A stretch of 64,000 bases of DNA, from contig SSNP01000123.1 in the NCBI GenBank assembly GCA_006937955.1, positions 1,096,083-1,160,082 of the forward strand, written 5' to 3'. Made by a program: the position numbers and the translations under genes. This document shows positions 23,132 through 36,027 of this stretch, piece by piece. This DNA is from Pachypanchax playfairii (Eukaryota > Chordata > Actinopteri > Cyprinodontiformes > Aplocheilidae). Positions within the stretch are counted from its first letter, which is position 1. The number at the start of each line of letters is the position of its first letter. The notes beneath the pieces were generated by a model that was given only the letters and a program-made list of their open reading frames with translations, made no database searches and was not told the DNA's origin.

Positions 23132-24530
23132 TCATTAACTTTAAACATAAATGGGCCTTTGGTCGCAGGGCCTTGCTTTTGGAATTTTGGATGTAGGCAC
23201 AGAGTCACATAATAGTCAGAGTCATTGCACAATTTTGGAACCCATCCGGAATCCTTCTCTCTTGTCTCTCAGTCAACAAGTTCAAGTAACTGAAGTCTTA
23301 ACAGGTACTGACCAGAGATAGACTTGAAAACTGCCAGTTGCCGATTCCATTTCTGTTCAAAGGCCTTCCTGCTAACACCTTTAAAGCTCCCAAATTAGCA
23401 AAGAAGTCCACATTTTATTAACTAAAACTGAACATTTTCACAAAGCTACAGTAGATAATTTCTCTTATTTCCAGCTGTCTTTCCATTCCACTTTCCCTGT
23501 GCATGACCTGAGAAGGTCACATTAGTCAACTGCAACCTTTAAAACCATCATATTGATTTTATGTAAAAGCGAAGGATGCAACAGCAAACGGAAATGATGC
23601 TGGAGCGAACAGAGCCTATATAAATACACCCATGCCCACTCACAGAAGAGGGCTTTGACTCCCAGCCTTTTGTTCTACAACTCTACAACTCATCAGAATA
23701 AATGAAAGAGACGACACACAACTCATCCCAGTGTGCAGTCAAAAGATAAAACCATTGCTGCAGGTGTTTATAAAAAGGCAGGAAGTGAGGGCGCTCCTTA
23801 TAGGGAACTTAGCCCGATCAATAAAAATACAAGGAAATAATCAGGTTTCATGGAATAAGTACAACATAAACAACCCAATACTCCCAGTTAGAGGTGATGC
23901 TTCCTCTTCTCAGGACAATATTGATGAAAATATTGGGTTCCACATGACTTACTAAGGCTGAATGAGAAATACTTTATGTAACAGAATGGCTCATCTAGAA
24001 GTGGAGGAGATTTTGATGGACAGATGGACAGAAATTAGTGTGTGGGCCATCAGGCAATCATCATCATCATGCCAAATCCACCCATACACACATTGTGAAT
24101 CTGGGATGTTCAGTCCTTTACATCTGATATCCTGTGAACCTGTGAGGGTCCTTGAGAAACTGCTTCCAATATCGGGCAACAAACGTCAGACAAGTTTTAA
24201 CTTGATCAACAAAAAAAGGAGGTTGTGATTTATGGCTAAACAGCATAATGGGCATCTTTTCCATGAAGCAGAGAGAAAATGGGAAATTTGTTCCAGGTTA
24301 TGTGAAAAAGCAGAAGACATCTGGTCTCTTAAAATTTCATAAAACACTTTAATTTGTTGCGCAAGATAATTCTTAAATACCAGTTCATTAATCCTGCTTT
24401 TTCCTACCTAAAATAACTCAGTCTGCATCAACAACATGGACAGATGAAGAGGATAACACTGCTTTATCATGGAATAATGTTTTAATGGGAAACATCTGCT
24501 CACTGCTTTGGCTTTGATGTTCCATTAAAA
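23132..24530. other. unassigned intergenic DNA with one promoter-like spot
   Basis: No gene was recognised. A TATATAAATA motif at about 23618, followed 80 bases later by AATAAATG, could be the promoter and poly(A) part of an old LTR. No LTR ends were found. Confidence 0.4.
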
Positions 24531-24682
24531 TCAAATCAAATCAAATTAAAAATACTTTATTAATCCCCGAAGTGAAATTAAATGTTGTTGTAGCTCAGTT
24601 CTTCTTTAGGGAGCCATTGTAAAGGCTTATAGCTGTGGGCAAGAAGGATCTCCTGTAGCGATCTGTACCGCAGCGGATCTTA
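24531..24682 (-). mobile_element. 3' end of a LINE (minus strand)
   Basis: The minus strand encodes RCGTDRYRRSFLPTAISLYN, the conserved C-terminal end of fish non-LTR reverse transcriptases. It is followed by an ATTAATAAAGTATTTTT tail and a (TTTGA)n terminal repeat at 24531-24550. Everything upstream of this tail is missing. Confidence 0.65.
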
Positions 24683-25032
24683 ATGGAAAGGAAAAACAGT
24701 TTTTCTGAGGTTTCTGTTGAATATTTTAGCTCCACAGGTGTTCTTACCTTCATGCTGGTTGTGAAAATGGCCCAAGAACTTATTTTTTGAGTTTTTATCT
24801 CTCACGCTGGTAGCGATAACATCCGAGTTCTCCTGAGTTTGTACAGCCTGTACTTGTTACATCACAACTCTTTGCACATTAGTATTCATCAGCTCCTGCA
24901 GTTGAGACTACGCCTAGCAGGCTGCTGGCTAAAAGCTGTTAGCATAAAGATGTATCAAACAGGAAGATACTAGGTGCGCTGTTGCCATGCGCAGTAGGGA
25001 AGGAAACAGGAAGCCATGCTCTCATAGGCAAG
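24683..25032. repeat. single arm of the foldback element family
   Basis: It is similar to the right arm of 37004-38042: GTTTCTGTTGAATATTTTAG, CAGGTGTTCTTACCTTCAT, CTGCTGGCTAAAAGCTGT and TTGCCATGCGCAGT occur in the same order. Only one arm is present and the outer terminus is missing. Confidence 0.75.
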
Positions 25033-28000
25033 TCATACATGTCAACCTTGACAACTCAGATTTAGGGAGACAGTTAGGGAGAATTAAGGAGACAGTGATA
25101 GAGGTGTGTCAGTTGTTGCTTGTGGTGTTGAAGTGCGGTGGGGGGTGGGGGGGGGGCGAGAACGGGGGCGTTTGCAGCATGTAATCTGTGCTTTTAAAAT
25201 AGGGGGGGTTGCTAGTCGCGTCGGAATGGGGTGAGACTGTTTGCGACATATAATCTGTGAGTGTAAGATGGTCTTTCAGGTGTTATCGCTATAAATGTCT
25301 AGTTCTACTCATAAATGACACGGTTGCCCATGACTAATCCACATCTCTGTAAAGTTGGTGGTTTCTTAAAGACGTTCATTGATCTATTTTTGTTGTGTTT
25401 GTAGCATTTGCATACATCCCTGTAAATACAACACTTGCCATTTTTAAAAATTAATTCTCATAGTAACTGGTTTAATTTCAAAACTTAAAATATGTACAAA
25501 AACTTAGTTTCCCAATACGGCTATTTGACTTTATGAACTTGCATTAGTTTGACGTCCCAATTAAACCAGCACAAGCAGTGGAAAAATCCCACCACATCTT
25601 AACTTCCGAAACCATTTTTTTGAAAGTACCGGTAGTTAAAATGCCCAGACAGAAAAGGCGAAGTAGTTTCGATTATACGTCTTCACTTATAAGAGAACAC
25701 TTTGGCGTTTAGATAATTATTAACCTTGAGTTCTTTGTTTGGCACGAGGGTAAAATGACCCAGTTTAGGAAAGTATGTTCAACCTTACACATAAAAGAAG
25801 TTAGTTACCAAGCAAATACTTTTCTCTGATGCGTCTGAGAATAAATCAATGCAAACTGTTCTTAGCTGTAAAAGCCTGACAGACTGATTGTTAACTGAGT
25901 GTCAGAATGCAGCCTTGTACATCTTGTCCGATTCAACCCTGATTTTTAAACTTAGTGAGGTGGGAAATCGTAGCGACAGACCCCTCAGACAGTAAATCAG
26001 ACAAGTCACAAATGGATGGGTGACTGACTCTGAGCCTTCTCTAAAAGTCTATGATAAGAGAAAGGATGGAGTATTAGGACAAGCTTAAAATGACAGTCAA
26101 ACAATGAGAAAATGCAACATATAAAAGTAGTTAACATCTGAAAAGATAAATAATCAGCTTTTATGAGGCAAGAAGGAATCAGTAAGTGGAAGAGAGGCTC
26201 ATATGTGTTTGACTGCATGGATGGCCTGAAGGGAAATGTCTGTCAAGGAGTGCAGTGTCATTACAAACGTGCACTTCCTGCTGCACCATCTGCTACTTTG
26301 AGCATGCATGACCAACTCTCTGTGTTTCTATGCTACAGAACAGTACACAGTGATTTTATTATTGGATTTATTTAGCTCTCACAGAGTAGATCACGAACAA
26401 ACGGTGGGAGAACAGAGGTGGACTTCAGCCCTGCGGTGCTCAGCAGACCAGAATTTGTATCCTCTGATCTTTAGGTTAGGCAACACTATGCAAATGGTCA
26501 GCAAGCATCTGATGGTCAGCAGAATTAGTGTTTCATCAGCTGCCAGGGTTTTAAGAACACACACTTTGGAGCGTGCCATCCCCCTGGGATCACAAACAGC
26601 TGAACGAAGACATCGCATCAGCTGTCAGACTGACTTTGCTGACAGGAGAGCACCAAAGAGACACTTTTGCTGTTTAGAACTGACATATTCCTCACCAGGA
26701 CTTCATTTGTTTGTTAGTTTCATCTGCAATACAAAATTACTGACTGAATCCCTTTAGCAGTAAGAAAACCTGTATGATAAAACTACCTCCAACGTGTCTG
26801 AAAGATAACACAAAAAGCGCTGAATAGTGAATGATTGTATTTCTTCTCGACACGCTGCCCTACCCATCCTCAGCAAGTTTCATTTGTTCAAATAATCCCA
26901 TCTGTTCATGAGTTTTGCCATTTCTGTATCTATATTCATAAAGCTGTAAACTATGACACTAGCTACTAACTATTCTGCAGGAGAGCTCAGAGCCTGGCAA
27001 GATGTTTTAAAAGGATGTTTCTTTTTACAAAAGACAAACATCTTTGATCATCCACTAAAATCCTCCAAAATCTCGCAGGCACTTTACTGCTGTTAGACCT
27101 GTCAGTGCTTTCCTTCTTCTCACAAACAAACCAAATGGTTGACTTGATCTTTTTTTCTAAGGTTTATCAGTTCTCCTTGGATTGGCTACTGAGAGTTTCC
27201 ATTATCAGCTAAGACATATGCAAACCACTTCTGATCTGCATTTTACAAACTCAAATGATAAAAAAGCAGCCTACACATGATCACTTCAGCTTTGTGCAGA
27301 GGTGACTTGACACAGCAAAATAAGATCACTCATAGAAATTATTTGGAAACAGTTAAAAGTTTTGATTGAATGAAGTTTCTTTTTACCAAAGTCACAACTG
27401 AACGTTACACAGTCAGCTAAACCTACCAGATTCCATGGAAAAAAGAGCCCTAGCTGTTGATTGAGCTACCTGATCTTTTGTGTTTTTAACACAAACTTAT
27501 CTCAGGGTTGAGAGAACAGACTTCTTGGGATTTTGCTAATCTCCCAGGAATTCTGCATATGGTAAACAGAAAAAAAAAACTGAGACTGTTTTAAATGTTG
27601 AATTTAGCTTGAATTGTTTGGTTGGACAGAAGAAGTTGTAACTCAAAACTTTAGCACAACAAAACAACTTTTCATTTCTCATTCACGTATGTATGTTGTG
27701 AAGGAGAATGGATGTGATGGAAAAATGCATTTTTGTATGATGACTGTAACCCAAAGCAGTGTTTAAGCTGTCTTGTGATCGTCACTCAGTAATGAGCGCT
27801 CACTCACACCAGCAGAGACAGCAGTCTCCTCACACAATCAGCACTTCTTTAGTCCCAAATCACAGGAACAGTTCTTCCAGACAGCCTCTGACAACTAGCT
27901 ACGCACTTATTGTCTTTCTATTGTTCAGTTTTCTCTTTCACTTACATCAACAAGCAGCTCTGAACACCAGCTCACCACACTGCAGCGCTCCTGTGAGTCC

Positions 28001-28087
28001 TCAGGTCAGAGGTCACCTGTGGCCTCTGGTCTCCAGGGCTACAGCCTGGCAGTCCCCTGGACTGTGGAAGGCTCTCCCCCCCACCCC

Positions 28088-28088
<1 letters not shown>
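25033..28088. other. unassigned intergenic DNA
   Basis: It contains a G-rich tract near 25138-25172 that could form a G-quadruplex on the plus strand. Otherwise it shows only short reading frames without family features. No exon of a neighbour gene was recognised. Confidence 0.5.

Positions 28089-28147
<59 letters not shown>
28089..28147. repeat. (AC)n microsatellite
   Basis: About 29 uninterrupted AC units. Reading frames across it give Thr/His or Cys/Val repeats and are not genes. Confidence 0.98.
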
Positions 28148-28148
<1 letters not shown>

Positions 28149-28428
28149 GTGTGTTTTGTTATCCTTATGGGGACCGTCCATTGACTTCCATTGATTTTAG
28201 TAACTAGATTTATACCTAACCCTTTTCCTAACCTTAACCATTACTGATCTATAACTAACCCTAAGACTAACTAAAAATCTATTCACACCATACTTATAAA
28301 CCTAACCCCTAACCCTAAAAAGGGGAGTCCCCCTCATGGGGACCAGGCTTCGGTCCCCACAAGAACCCTCGGACCCCAGAAAGATAGTAAAAGTCAGGAA
28401 ACGGGTCCCCAGGAGGTCAGAAATACAA

Positions 28429-28431
<3 letters not shown>
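28148..28431. repeat. fish interspersed repeat with telomere-like CCCTAA words
   Basis: Between two AC tracts lies a unit starting TTATCCTTATGGGGACCGTC and ending CATGGGGACCAGGCTTCGGT / CCCCACAAGAACCC. The arms GGGGACC/GGTCCCC are inverted, and the middle is rich in AACCTAACCCTAA words. It resembles an abundant fish repeat. The transposition mechanism is unknown to me. Confidence 0.55.

Positions 28432-28470
<39 letters not shown>
28432..28470. repeat. (AC)n microsatellite
   Basis: About 19 AC units immediately right of the telomere-like repeat. Confidence 0.97.
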
Positions 28471-28472
<2 letters not shown>

Positions 28473-28564
28473 CAATCTCTTTGCACAAATTCCACAAACA
28501 TTTGGTCTAATTTACAGGATTTTGTTATCGTCATTTGAAAAGCCTTACAGTCAATAGAAAGTTG

Positions 28565-28920
28565 TGGTCGCGCGCATCGAGCATTTGATCCTCACTGCGG
28601 CTGCAGACATGCACATGTGCACGCGGAGAGATCTGAAAACTCACCCTATTTCCTACGCAGGACATCTCTCTGAGCAACAGTGGTACGCTTTCTGCTGCAG
28701 TTCTGCTTGTAAAACAACAAAAACAAACGCCGTTAACGAGCCTTCAGAAGCGCACAGGACAAGGACCGGGACCGGGACCAGACTTCTGGCGAAGGGGAAG
28801 AAGCGCAGACCGGCTGTTTCTTTTCCCTCCCGGAGGTTTGAAACGCAGATCGGAGAGTGAGAGTTAACACAGACTGTCCCACGGATAATCCCCCCACTCC
28901 TGCAACCGCACTGACAGGTT
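28565..28920. other. CpG-rich block, possible promoter
   Basis: CpG density is clearly above the surroundings (GTCGCGCGCATCGAG near 28567; repeated GGGACCGG near 28768-28782). No TATA box or splice-flanked exon is convincing, so this could be an orphan CpG island, a promoter of an unseen gene or an old repeat. Confidence 0.3.
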
Positions 28921-30048
28921 CAGATAAAAAGGATCTGTAGCGCCATCTTTTGACAAGATAAGAGTAGATTAATGACTGACTAAATCCTGAGTTAAAATAC
29001 AGAAGCATAAATGGATTCACAAATAATCTTAAATATGATGGGTTTTTTTTTTTTACCTCTGTGGTTATGTTTCGAGACATGATTTAGTTACTTCTTTTCT
29101 AAATAGTATTTTTTTAAAAGTTGTATTCTTTTTATGTTAAGTTCTTTTTATTTTTAAAGTTCTTGAGTTTTCAACTCAGTTCAGTTCAATCACACTTTTC
29201 TAATTCCCATTAAATTAAATAATTATCATAAATCCTATAGTCATTTAAAATGAAAAAACAAAACAAAAAACAGCTGGACATAAATGTATGTGTTTATATC
29301 AGTATCAAATTTATTTACAGAAAAAAATGAGATACTTCATTTTAAAATTCAAAAATTTCATTAAAAATATTCTGAAGGATCAAATAGTTACTGACATATA
29401 TAGGTATTTATATTACATAAATTTTCAGTCCACAAGCTTTAAAGAAGACATTCTAAATAAACTAATTATTACTCAGAACCCACTCTCGATCAAATCTGAA
29501 CACCAGATAATTTTGTTAATTTGATTAAATGTTTATTATAAATCTGTCCAGGTTTTGAATCCTGTAGTTGTAGAGCACCTTCCACAGATCCCTGAAGAGA
29601 AACAAGCAGGTGTAGAAGATGGATGGATGATGGAGGATTTGTGATTAACATGCTGTTACTAACTTACTTGAACTTGAAAATGATGGACTTTTAGATTCCA
29701 CCACTGGAATGCATCACACTCTGTCCATAAACAGAATGATCAGCAACACTTTTATTTGTTAAAAAGTCAAATGTGCGCCTCCTAAAAAAACCTTTTTCAT
29801 ATTCTGGCAGGGTTAAGTACAGTAATAAATAAATACTACAAAAAACAAACAAACAAAAAAACAAAACAGCCCTTTTACTGATCATAATTTTATTAATAAG
29901 ATAACAATCTAAATTATCTAATCTGAATTCATCTCTCACAGACTTACATTTTATAAAAACATGCTTTGTTGTGAAAGTCTACATTTGGCTGATAAATATT
30001 TAATTTAGGCTTTGTACTAGCACAGTGCTGGTGCCTCTCTGTCAGCGA
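28921..30048. other. AT-rich DNA with probable pdgfrl 3' UTR at its right end
   Basis: The part next to the stop codon at 30049 should hold the pdgfrl 3' UTR. Candidate minus-strand AATAAA signals are at 29889-29894 and 29751-29756. The rest is AT-rich with no recognised feature. Confidence 0.4.
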
Positions 30049-32846
30049 TCACATTCGTGGTTTCTTGCTTCTGGATTTGGGGATCACTTTAACAGTAGTC
30101 GACACTGATTTGGCTCCTTGAAGGTTGTTAGCCATGCAGGTGTATGTTCCCTGGTCCACATCTCTCACCTCATCCACCAGGAGAACAGACTGAGACTGCT
30201 GTCTGGCTGTTCCTCCACCGACTCGGCTGACACTCTCCCGAGTGTATGGAGGCCTTCCAATCTGCAAGCAGAACAAGATACAAATAAACACAGGGAGTAA
30301 ATGATGGAGGAAGAGTTAAGCATCTGCATGCCAGTAAGCCATTAATAATTTGTTGCATGTTAAAACTCACAGTCCATTTGTTGAGGTGACAAGTTGTAAA
30401 CTAACTGAAATGATAAGTTCAGCTAAAGTGAACCACCCTAAAGTTTTTTTAATTTTCTTCCCAGTGAGTGCCAGATTTAATCTTTTAAGATCTTTTAAGA
30501 TCAATAGTTCTTCAGTCTTTCTAAAAGTCAGAATTTTTTATGACTTTCTTTGTTTTTCCTTTCATTTTCTGCCCTGTATACTGTGATCTGATAATGGCTG
30601 CATACTGAGGTATTTGTGCTTTAAAAGTGAGGAAAGTGGAAAAACTATCAGACCTAAAACATTATCTACAATAGAGAAACAGTATGTGAAAACACTGTGT
30701 GCAAATAAAATCAACAGAAGAACCGAAATAGAATCTGAGATGTGCCATCATTCGTTTGATAACCTGCATCACTTTGTAGATGCTAAAATAAGATTTTGAT
30801 CAAACTATGTTATCTTTAGTATTTTTTAGAGATTTAGCTAAGGAAATTTAACAGTGTCTTTGTGATAGACTGCTAGTAACAAAGTTCCTTAAGTTGTTGC
30901 TAGGAGTTGTTTTTGGTCATGGGTGATTCATGTATCAGAGTTAATTAAAATGTGAGATAAAACAGCCAAAGTGCAATTTCAGCCTTAAAAGACCTTACAA
31001 AAACCTGAAGACCTTTTAAATGAAGACCACGTTATAAGACGGAACACAAGAAACAAAAAATAAAGAGGTTCAGGGCTGTTTAAAACTTTTGCACAGCCCT
31101 GTTTATACAGTTAGTTTTATATTTTTTATGTTTAACCTTCTGTCCTGGGTATTCCCAGTTGAACTCAACGTTCACATCCTGTTCTCCAATTACAGTGCAA
31201 GTGACCTGGAGGTTCTCCCCCACAGTCACTGAGTTCGATGTTGCCTGGATCACTGGAGCAGGAGGAGCCATGGGATCTGAACACAAATGGCACCATTAGT
31301 CACCATTCTCTTGCTTCAATTTCTAAAGTTCATTCTTCAGTACATAAATTGCCAACAAAATGAAAGACATTCATGTTAATTTATGGTTTGGCGTGACATA
31401 AAGGAAATTATGGGATCTGAATAAAATGGAAGTCACTGTGCAAAACTATGGAAAGACAGACTGACAACATTAAAAATATCACAGATAAGTTTAAATACAA
31501 GTGATTCTATGTTAATACCAATCCTCTGCTTGGCTCCAGCACTCACAGTTAACATAGATGAGTATGTACTTGATGGAGCTCTGCCTCAGGTTGCCCAAAC
31601 TTGCTACACAGTATAAGACTCCAGCGTGAAACAGCCGGGGCCGATGGATAGTGAAGCCCTTCTTGACATCAAAGGAGATCTCCGTCCCATCCACTGCCAC
31701 CTGGACAGGTGGGAACTCTCGGTGCAAAGTTACTTTTGCCTCAGGTGATGTCACTTGGCAGGGGAGGATAGTCGGCCAGTTGCTTCTTAACTGAATCATT
31801 TCATAGTACTCAGACGAAGGAACAAATAATTCCTGTGGGTCTGGTTGGTGCATTGAAACACAAGGCATGTTGGTAGTGAGATTATTAAAAAACATCAACA
31901 TATTGGCACTCAAATTAAACTGGCAGTTAAAAAAAAGACTGCAACTCCAAAATCCTTGTAACTCTCAGTTACCTGGAAAGAAGATGAAGATTTTGACAGC
32001 TTTGTTGTACTCCTTCCTGCAATCTGTTTCCTCGCAGTACATGGGGTAACAGGTGTACTCCCCAGTGTCTGCTCCAGTAGTGTTGACTAAAGTGAGGACA
32101 CTGTACCGCTCATGTTGGACAATCCTGCAGATCCAAATCATAAAAACAAGTAAAAAAGAGTCATCGTTTTATGATTCTGTTTTCAGCATACATAATGATG
32201 GTATGGCTTACCTGAGCCTTCCGTCATCCTCATCCTCCAAATAAGGAGGGACACTCCACTGCACAGGTTTCCCTCTGCATCTCAGCTCCAAAGTTTCTCC
32301 TGTTTGTACACTGATGGTTTCTCCAACTTTCTTAAACTTGCCTTTTTTTAGCACCTTAATGTGTTAGATACATGATAATATTTTTAATAAAGCAAACATA
32401 AACATTGTTTACATGAAGCCATTGTGTCCTACCTGTGTGAGGGAGGTCTGTACTGGAGCTGCAGATATCGATTTTATTTTTGGTTTTGCAGTTGCATCTT
32501 TTGGCCTTTTATTTGTTGCTTTACTGGGTTTGGCTTTACTTGATGTTGTTCCTGAAGGGGTTCTCTGTTCTTGAGCATCTTTTGACAATAAAAACACTGT
32601 GTATGTGTTCAACAGTAGCTTGCAAATGCAGTTAAAGGTCCATGATATAATGAAAGCATTGCTTAATCCCATGCCAGCCTTTAAAGTAAATAAATGGTTC
32701 TTTCATAGTCTTTCTAGGAACACATGTTCTAAGAAGTCCACAGCGAGGGAATGAAATGACTTACCTAACTCAAAGATTATGGCACAAACAAGGAGAGCAC
32801 TCAGCACCAGCCTCCACTTCGACCCAGATAAGTTCAGTAAAGCCAT
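30049..32846 (-). CDS. pdgfrl: platelet-derived growth factor receptor-like protein
   Basis: Predicted secreted Ig-superfamily protein related to the PDGF receptor ectodomain; the mammalian orthologue is described as a candidate tumour suppressor, and its ligand is not established. Seven coding exons with consensus GT-AG borders: 32765-32846, 32433-32578, 32212-32354, 31973-32124, 31547-31840, 31137-31276 and 30049-30261. They sum to 1170 nt, 389 residues plus stop (human about 375). Residues 1-27 form a signal peptide (LVLSALLVCAIIF core), 28-76 are Lys/Ser/Thr-rich, and three Ig-like modules carry Cys102/149, Cys202/252 and Cys299/361. Diagnostic family stretches are ELFVPSS, AKVTLHREFP, YTCMANNLQG and TVVG-type strands. 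A basic KSRSKKPRM tail ends the protein. The start is the only ATG preceding the signal peptide. No transmembrane or kinase region follows, which separates it from true receptors. slc7a2 lies upstream in the same orientation, as in human. Confidence 0.93.
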
Positions 32847-35249
32847 GATTCACCAGTGGTTTAGTGAAAAATCTTACTGAAGTAATCAAAAGAAAAAAGG
32901 CAAAAAAAACTGGAGGAGAACAGAAATCGCAGACCGTGCAGTGAGCTGTTTACCAGAATCACACAAATTCCTCCTACTGAGAGTAGAACAGTAGAACCCC
33001 AAATTCCTCCTGAGTGTCTGAACCAATAAGGGCCTAGAGCCTGTTTGTTTAGCTGCTAGACTGGAAGAGTGCTAATGCTGTTCAGACCAGGCGAGGACTG
33101 TGGCCATGCCATTAAAACCACTCTGTGCCTAACGAACATTTTAACCTGCATTAGTTAACTGTCTGCCAACAAGTAAATCAAAACTTTCAAATGTTTTGTT
33201 TGATTTAACTAATCATTGAAATCCAACTTAAAATATTTAATTTCTAATTTTTATTTATATGTGTTGAAAGATATGATTCTCTTATATTTATTTGAACCCA
33301 AAAGCAATTTGAAACTCTATTATTGCCACAATTTTATAAAATTGGTATTAGGAATTATATGATAAGAAACTGGTAACACCATGGAAACAAACAGGGCTTC
33401 TTTTTACGGTCCAGTCTCAGCTTACTTACTGAGTAAATGTTAAGAACACCTGCAAGAACATACCCAGTATTTAAGATATACCAGGATCTTAGAGGAAAGC
33501 TTCTTGCATGGGTTGGGGGTTGTTACAGGTAACACAAGGTAAATGCTAAAAAAAAAAAAAAAAACAAACTCTGAAGGCCATATAAGAAAATGTAATTTAT
33601 TGGAAGGTACCATTTTAATTTTAAATATTACAAAGCTAAACTGGTCACAATCTAGTTGAGTTGATGGGTAATAGCAGAGGTTTTTCTGAGTAAATCCAGC
33701 AGTACTTCCTCTGTATCTCCCTACTTATTACATGTGGTAATTATGCCATAAATGCTATAATTCCATATAAGTATCAGGTAAAGGCTGAGTTTACATAATA
33801 TATTTATTTATTATAATTACAATTATTATTAATAAAAATTTCTCAAAATAGTATTTTCTGTTTGTTTTATAACTTTAATTTGCCATCCAATCAGCTTGGA
33901 TAAGCTTTGAAAACTGAAGAACTTAATGACAAAACAGCCAACAGAGGGCCCCCTAGTGACATTGCTGCTTGGGGCCCCCTTGTCTCTTTGCCACTGGGTG
34001 CACTGGTCATAATTCCCACACATCTATTAGCAGTCCCCTGTGAAACGACATATTTCACAACGAGACATGCATTTTTGCAAAAATTCAGAAGTGCAACCCA
34101 GTATAAACCTTTTTAATCTTTCCATGCAAGTGACCGGCTAAGCTGTGATTTTGAACATGACACATGTAAGCTACTTTGAAAGGTCCTTTTGTTTTCAGTA
34201 ATCCCTGGTTTGTGGGACATCCCTGATTACTTAAAGAAATAATTTGTATATTTTGAGGAATGCTTCTTTGGAAATGTTATAAAAAAATTTTATCAGCTGT
34301 AATTAGCTTCTTAATTTTTAAATCATCTCTAACAACTAGTTTGAATGTTGCCAGTGTCAAAACTGATTATTGCTGTTTTAAAACAGCTCCAGTGTCTACA
34401 TTTTCATAAGAGTTAAGTGAATGGTATTTTAAAGATCTTTATGCCACTGTAAAGTTCCCATTAAATAGTTATTTTGGCTGAAATATAATGAAGACATAAC
34501 ATGTGGTGTGAATTGAACTCGAATGCAGATCATTTCTTTTGTCAAATGACTACCAATGCGTTTCACACTACAGTATGTCATTCACACACTCACATGCTTG
34601 GAACATGTAACAACAGTCACAACAGTAACACATCTTTCATGTCCCCCACTTTAACAAGACCAAAAAGTAGGACACCTGAATTGAGCAAAATCACATTACA
34701 GGTAACATTACATTTGAATTGTAATACGCTGCATTAACAGTCTTTGGTGCAAAAATGCCAGAAAACAGGCTAACAATAATAATAAATGCTTTTGTCCCCA
34801 TTTCCCAATGCAGGGCATTCCTCAAATAATACCACTAACAATATTAATCTTCAAAATAACATAAGGTGGTTGGCTGGAGCTACTGTAGATGATTTTCTAA
34901 ATCTCCCGCACCTTTGTTGGACACTGACATGTAAGTGTCAGCTTTACATGTCATGCATTCTGCCTTGGATGGATGCCGACCATAACAGAAAGTGAAATAT
35001 TTTTTTAGCTCCTCCTTAAACTTACATCAATGCTCCTTCTTTGCATGTCATTCAACATGCAAAAAAGGAGGAACCTAATGCCAGCTTCTGAGGGTTAGAC
35101 TAAAATCCTGAACATTTTGAAAATCCGCCTGTACGTTTTTTTGTGCTTCAAAAAGAGGACATGTCTGGGTAAAGTAGGATGTCTGGTCACCCTAAAATCA
35201 CAACAGATGGATTGACAAATTTAAAATCGTTGCACTCCTAGACACTAAA
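32847..35249. other. pdgfrl upstream region and unassigned AT-rich DNA
   Basis: The first 200 bases upstream of the pdgfrl ATG should hold its promoter and 5' UTR; no TATA box is obvious. A poly-A run is at about 33549-33564. A TTAAAGGGGACATATC-like MITE end (minus strand) is near 35292-35310. No gene was recognised. Confidence 0.45.
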
Positions 35250-36000
35250 TTCACTTCACAAAGCATTTAAGGGCTAAAAAAGTGGAATTTTCATGATATG
35301 TCCCCTTTAAGCCAGACTGTGGTTTAGAAAGACCATCATTGTGCAGTGCTACACCAAAAATAGCTACAAACGAACAGAGTGTGATTGGACTACCACATAA
35401 TTTGGACAAGGTATCAAAAACACTGTTCCATAAGTCCCCTAGTTTCAGACATGTCCAGCACATGTGTAATAAAGAGACAGGTTCTTGCTAGCACCGGTCA
35501 CACAGATGGTCAAGACCCTCTTTAATTTAATCTAACCTTGGACCAGTGAAAACAGTGAACCACCTTGAAATGGGTGACCACATGTTTAAGACAGATAGAT
35601 GAAGAGAATATTCTGTCAATAGTCTAACACCAAATTTCATCATCAATTTCTTGGCCCAGGTCTCTTTCCCATCTCCCCTTGAGAGATTGCATTACAGCCA
35701 GTTTGTTTACTAAACAACTGATTGACCATACCAATAAAACACCCTGAGTTTGGTTTAAAATTAAATATATCCTCTAGAAGAGATGAATGCAGGTAGTACA
35801 GAAAACATTTGATCTTAGAGGCGACAAAGTATCTAAGTTGTAGATACCTGAAAAAAGGGGATGGAGGTATCTTTAATTTGGTCATCAACTGTTCAAATGA
35901 ACAGAAGACATTTATGCAGAAAATTATCCCATGTTTTGCCCATATGTAGCAGCTAGCGAGATATTTTTTGGGTGGGGCTGCATAAATCCAATTAAATGAC
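35250..36000 (-). mobile_element. L1-type LINE remnant, C-terminal part
   Basis: Minus-strand translations include HMCWTCLKLGDLWNSVFDTL (35395-35470 region), CSFVAIFGVA, PSPFFRYLQLRYFVASKI, and GCFIGMVNQLFSK with GEMGKRPG. These are in the order expected for the C-terminal region of fish L1 ORF2, from 36000 down to 35250. Several stops and frameshifts are present. The reverse transcriptase part of apparently the same element lies at 38050-38790, separated by three younger insertions. Confidence 0.7.
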
Positions 36001-36027
36001 TGTTAATAAAACGTTTGTAAAGATGAG

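Noticed and set aside
27759..28184. 141-codon frame ending in a Thr/His repeat
   Set aside because: Open because of the AC microsatellite; no splice or family evidence.
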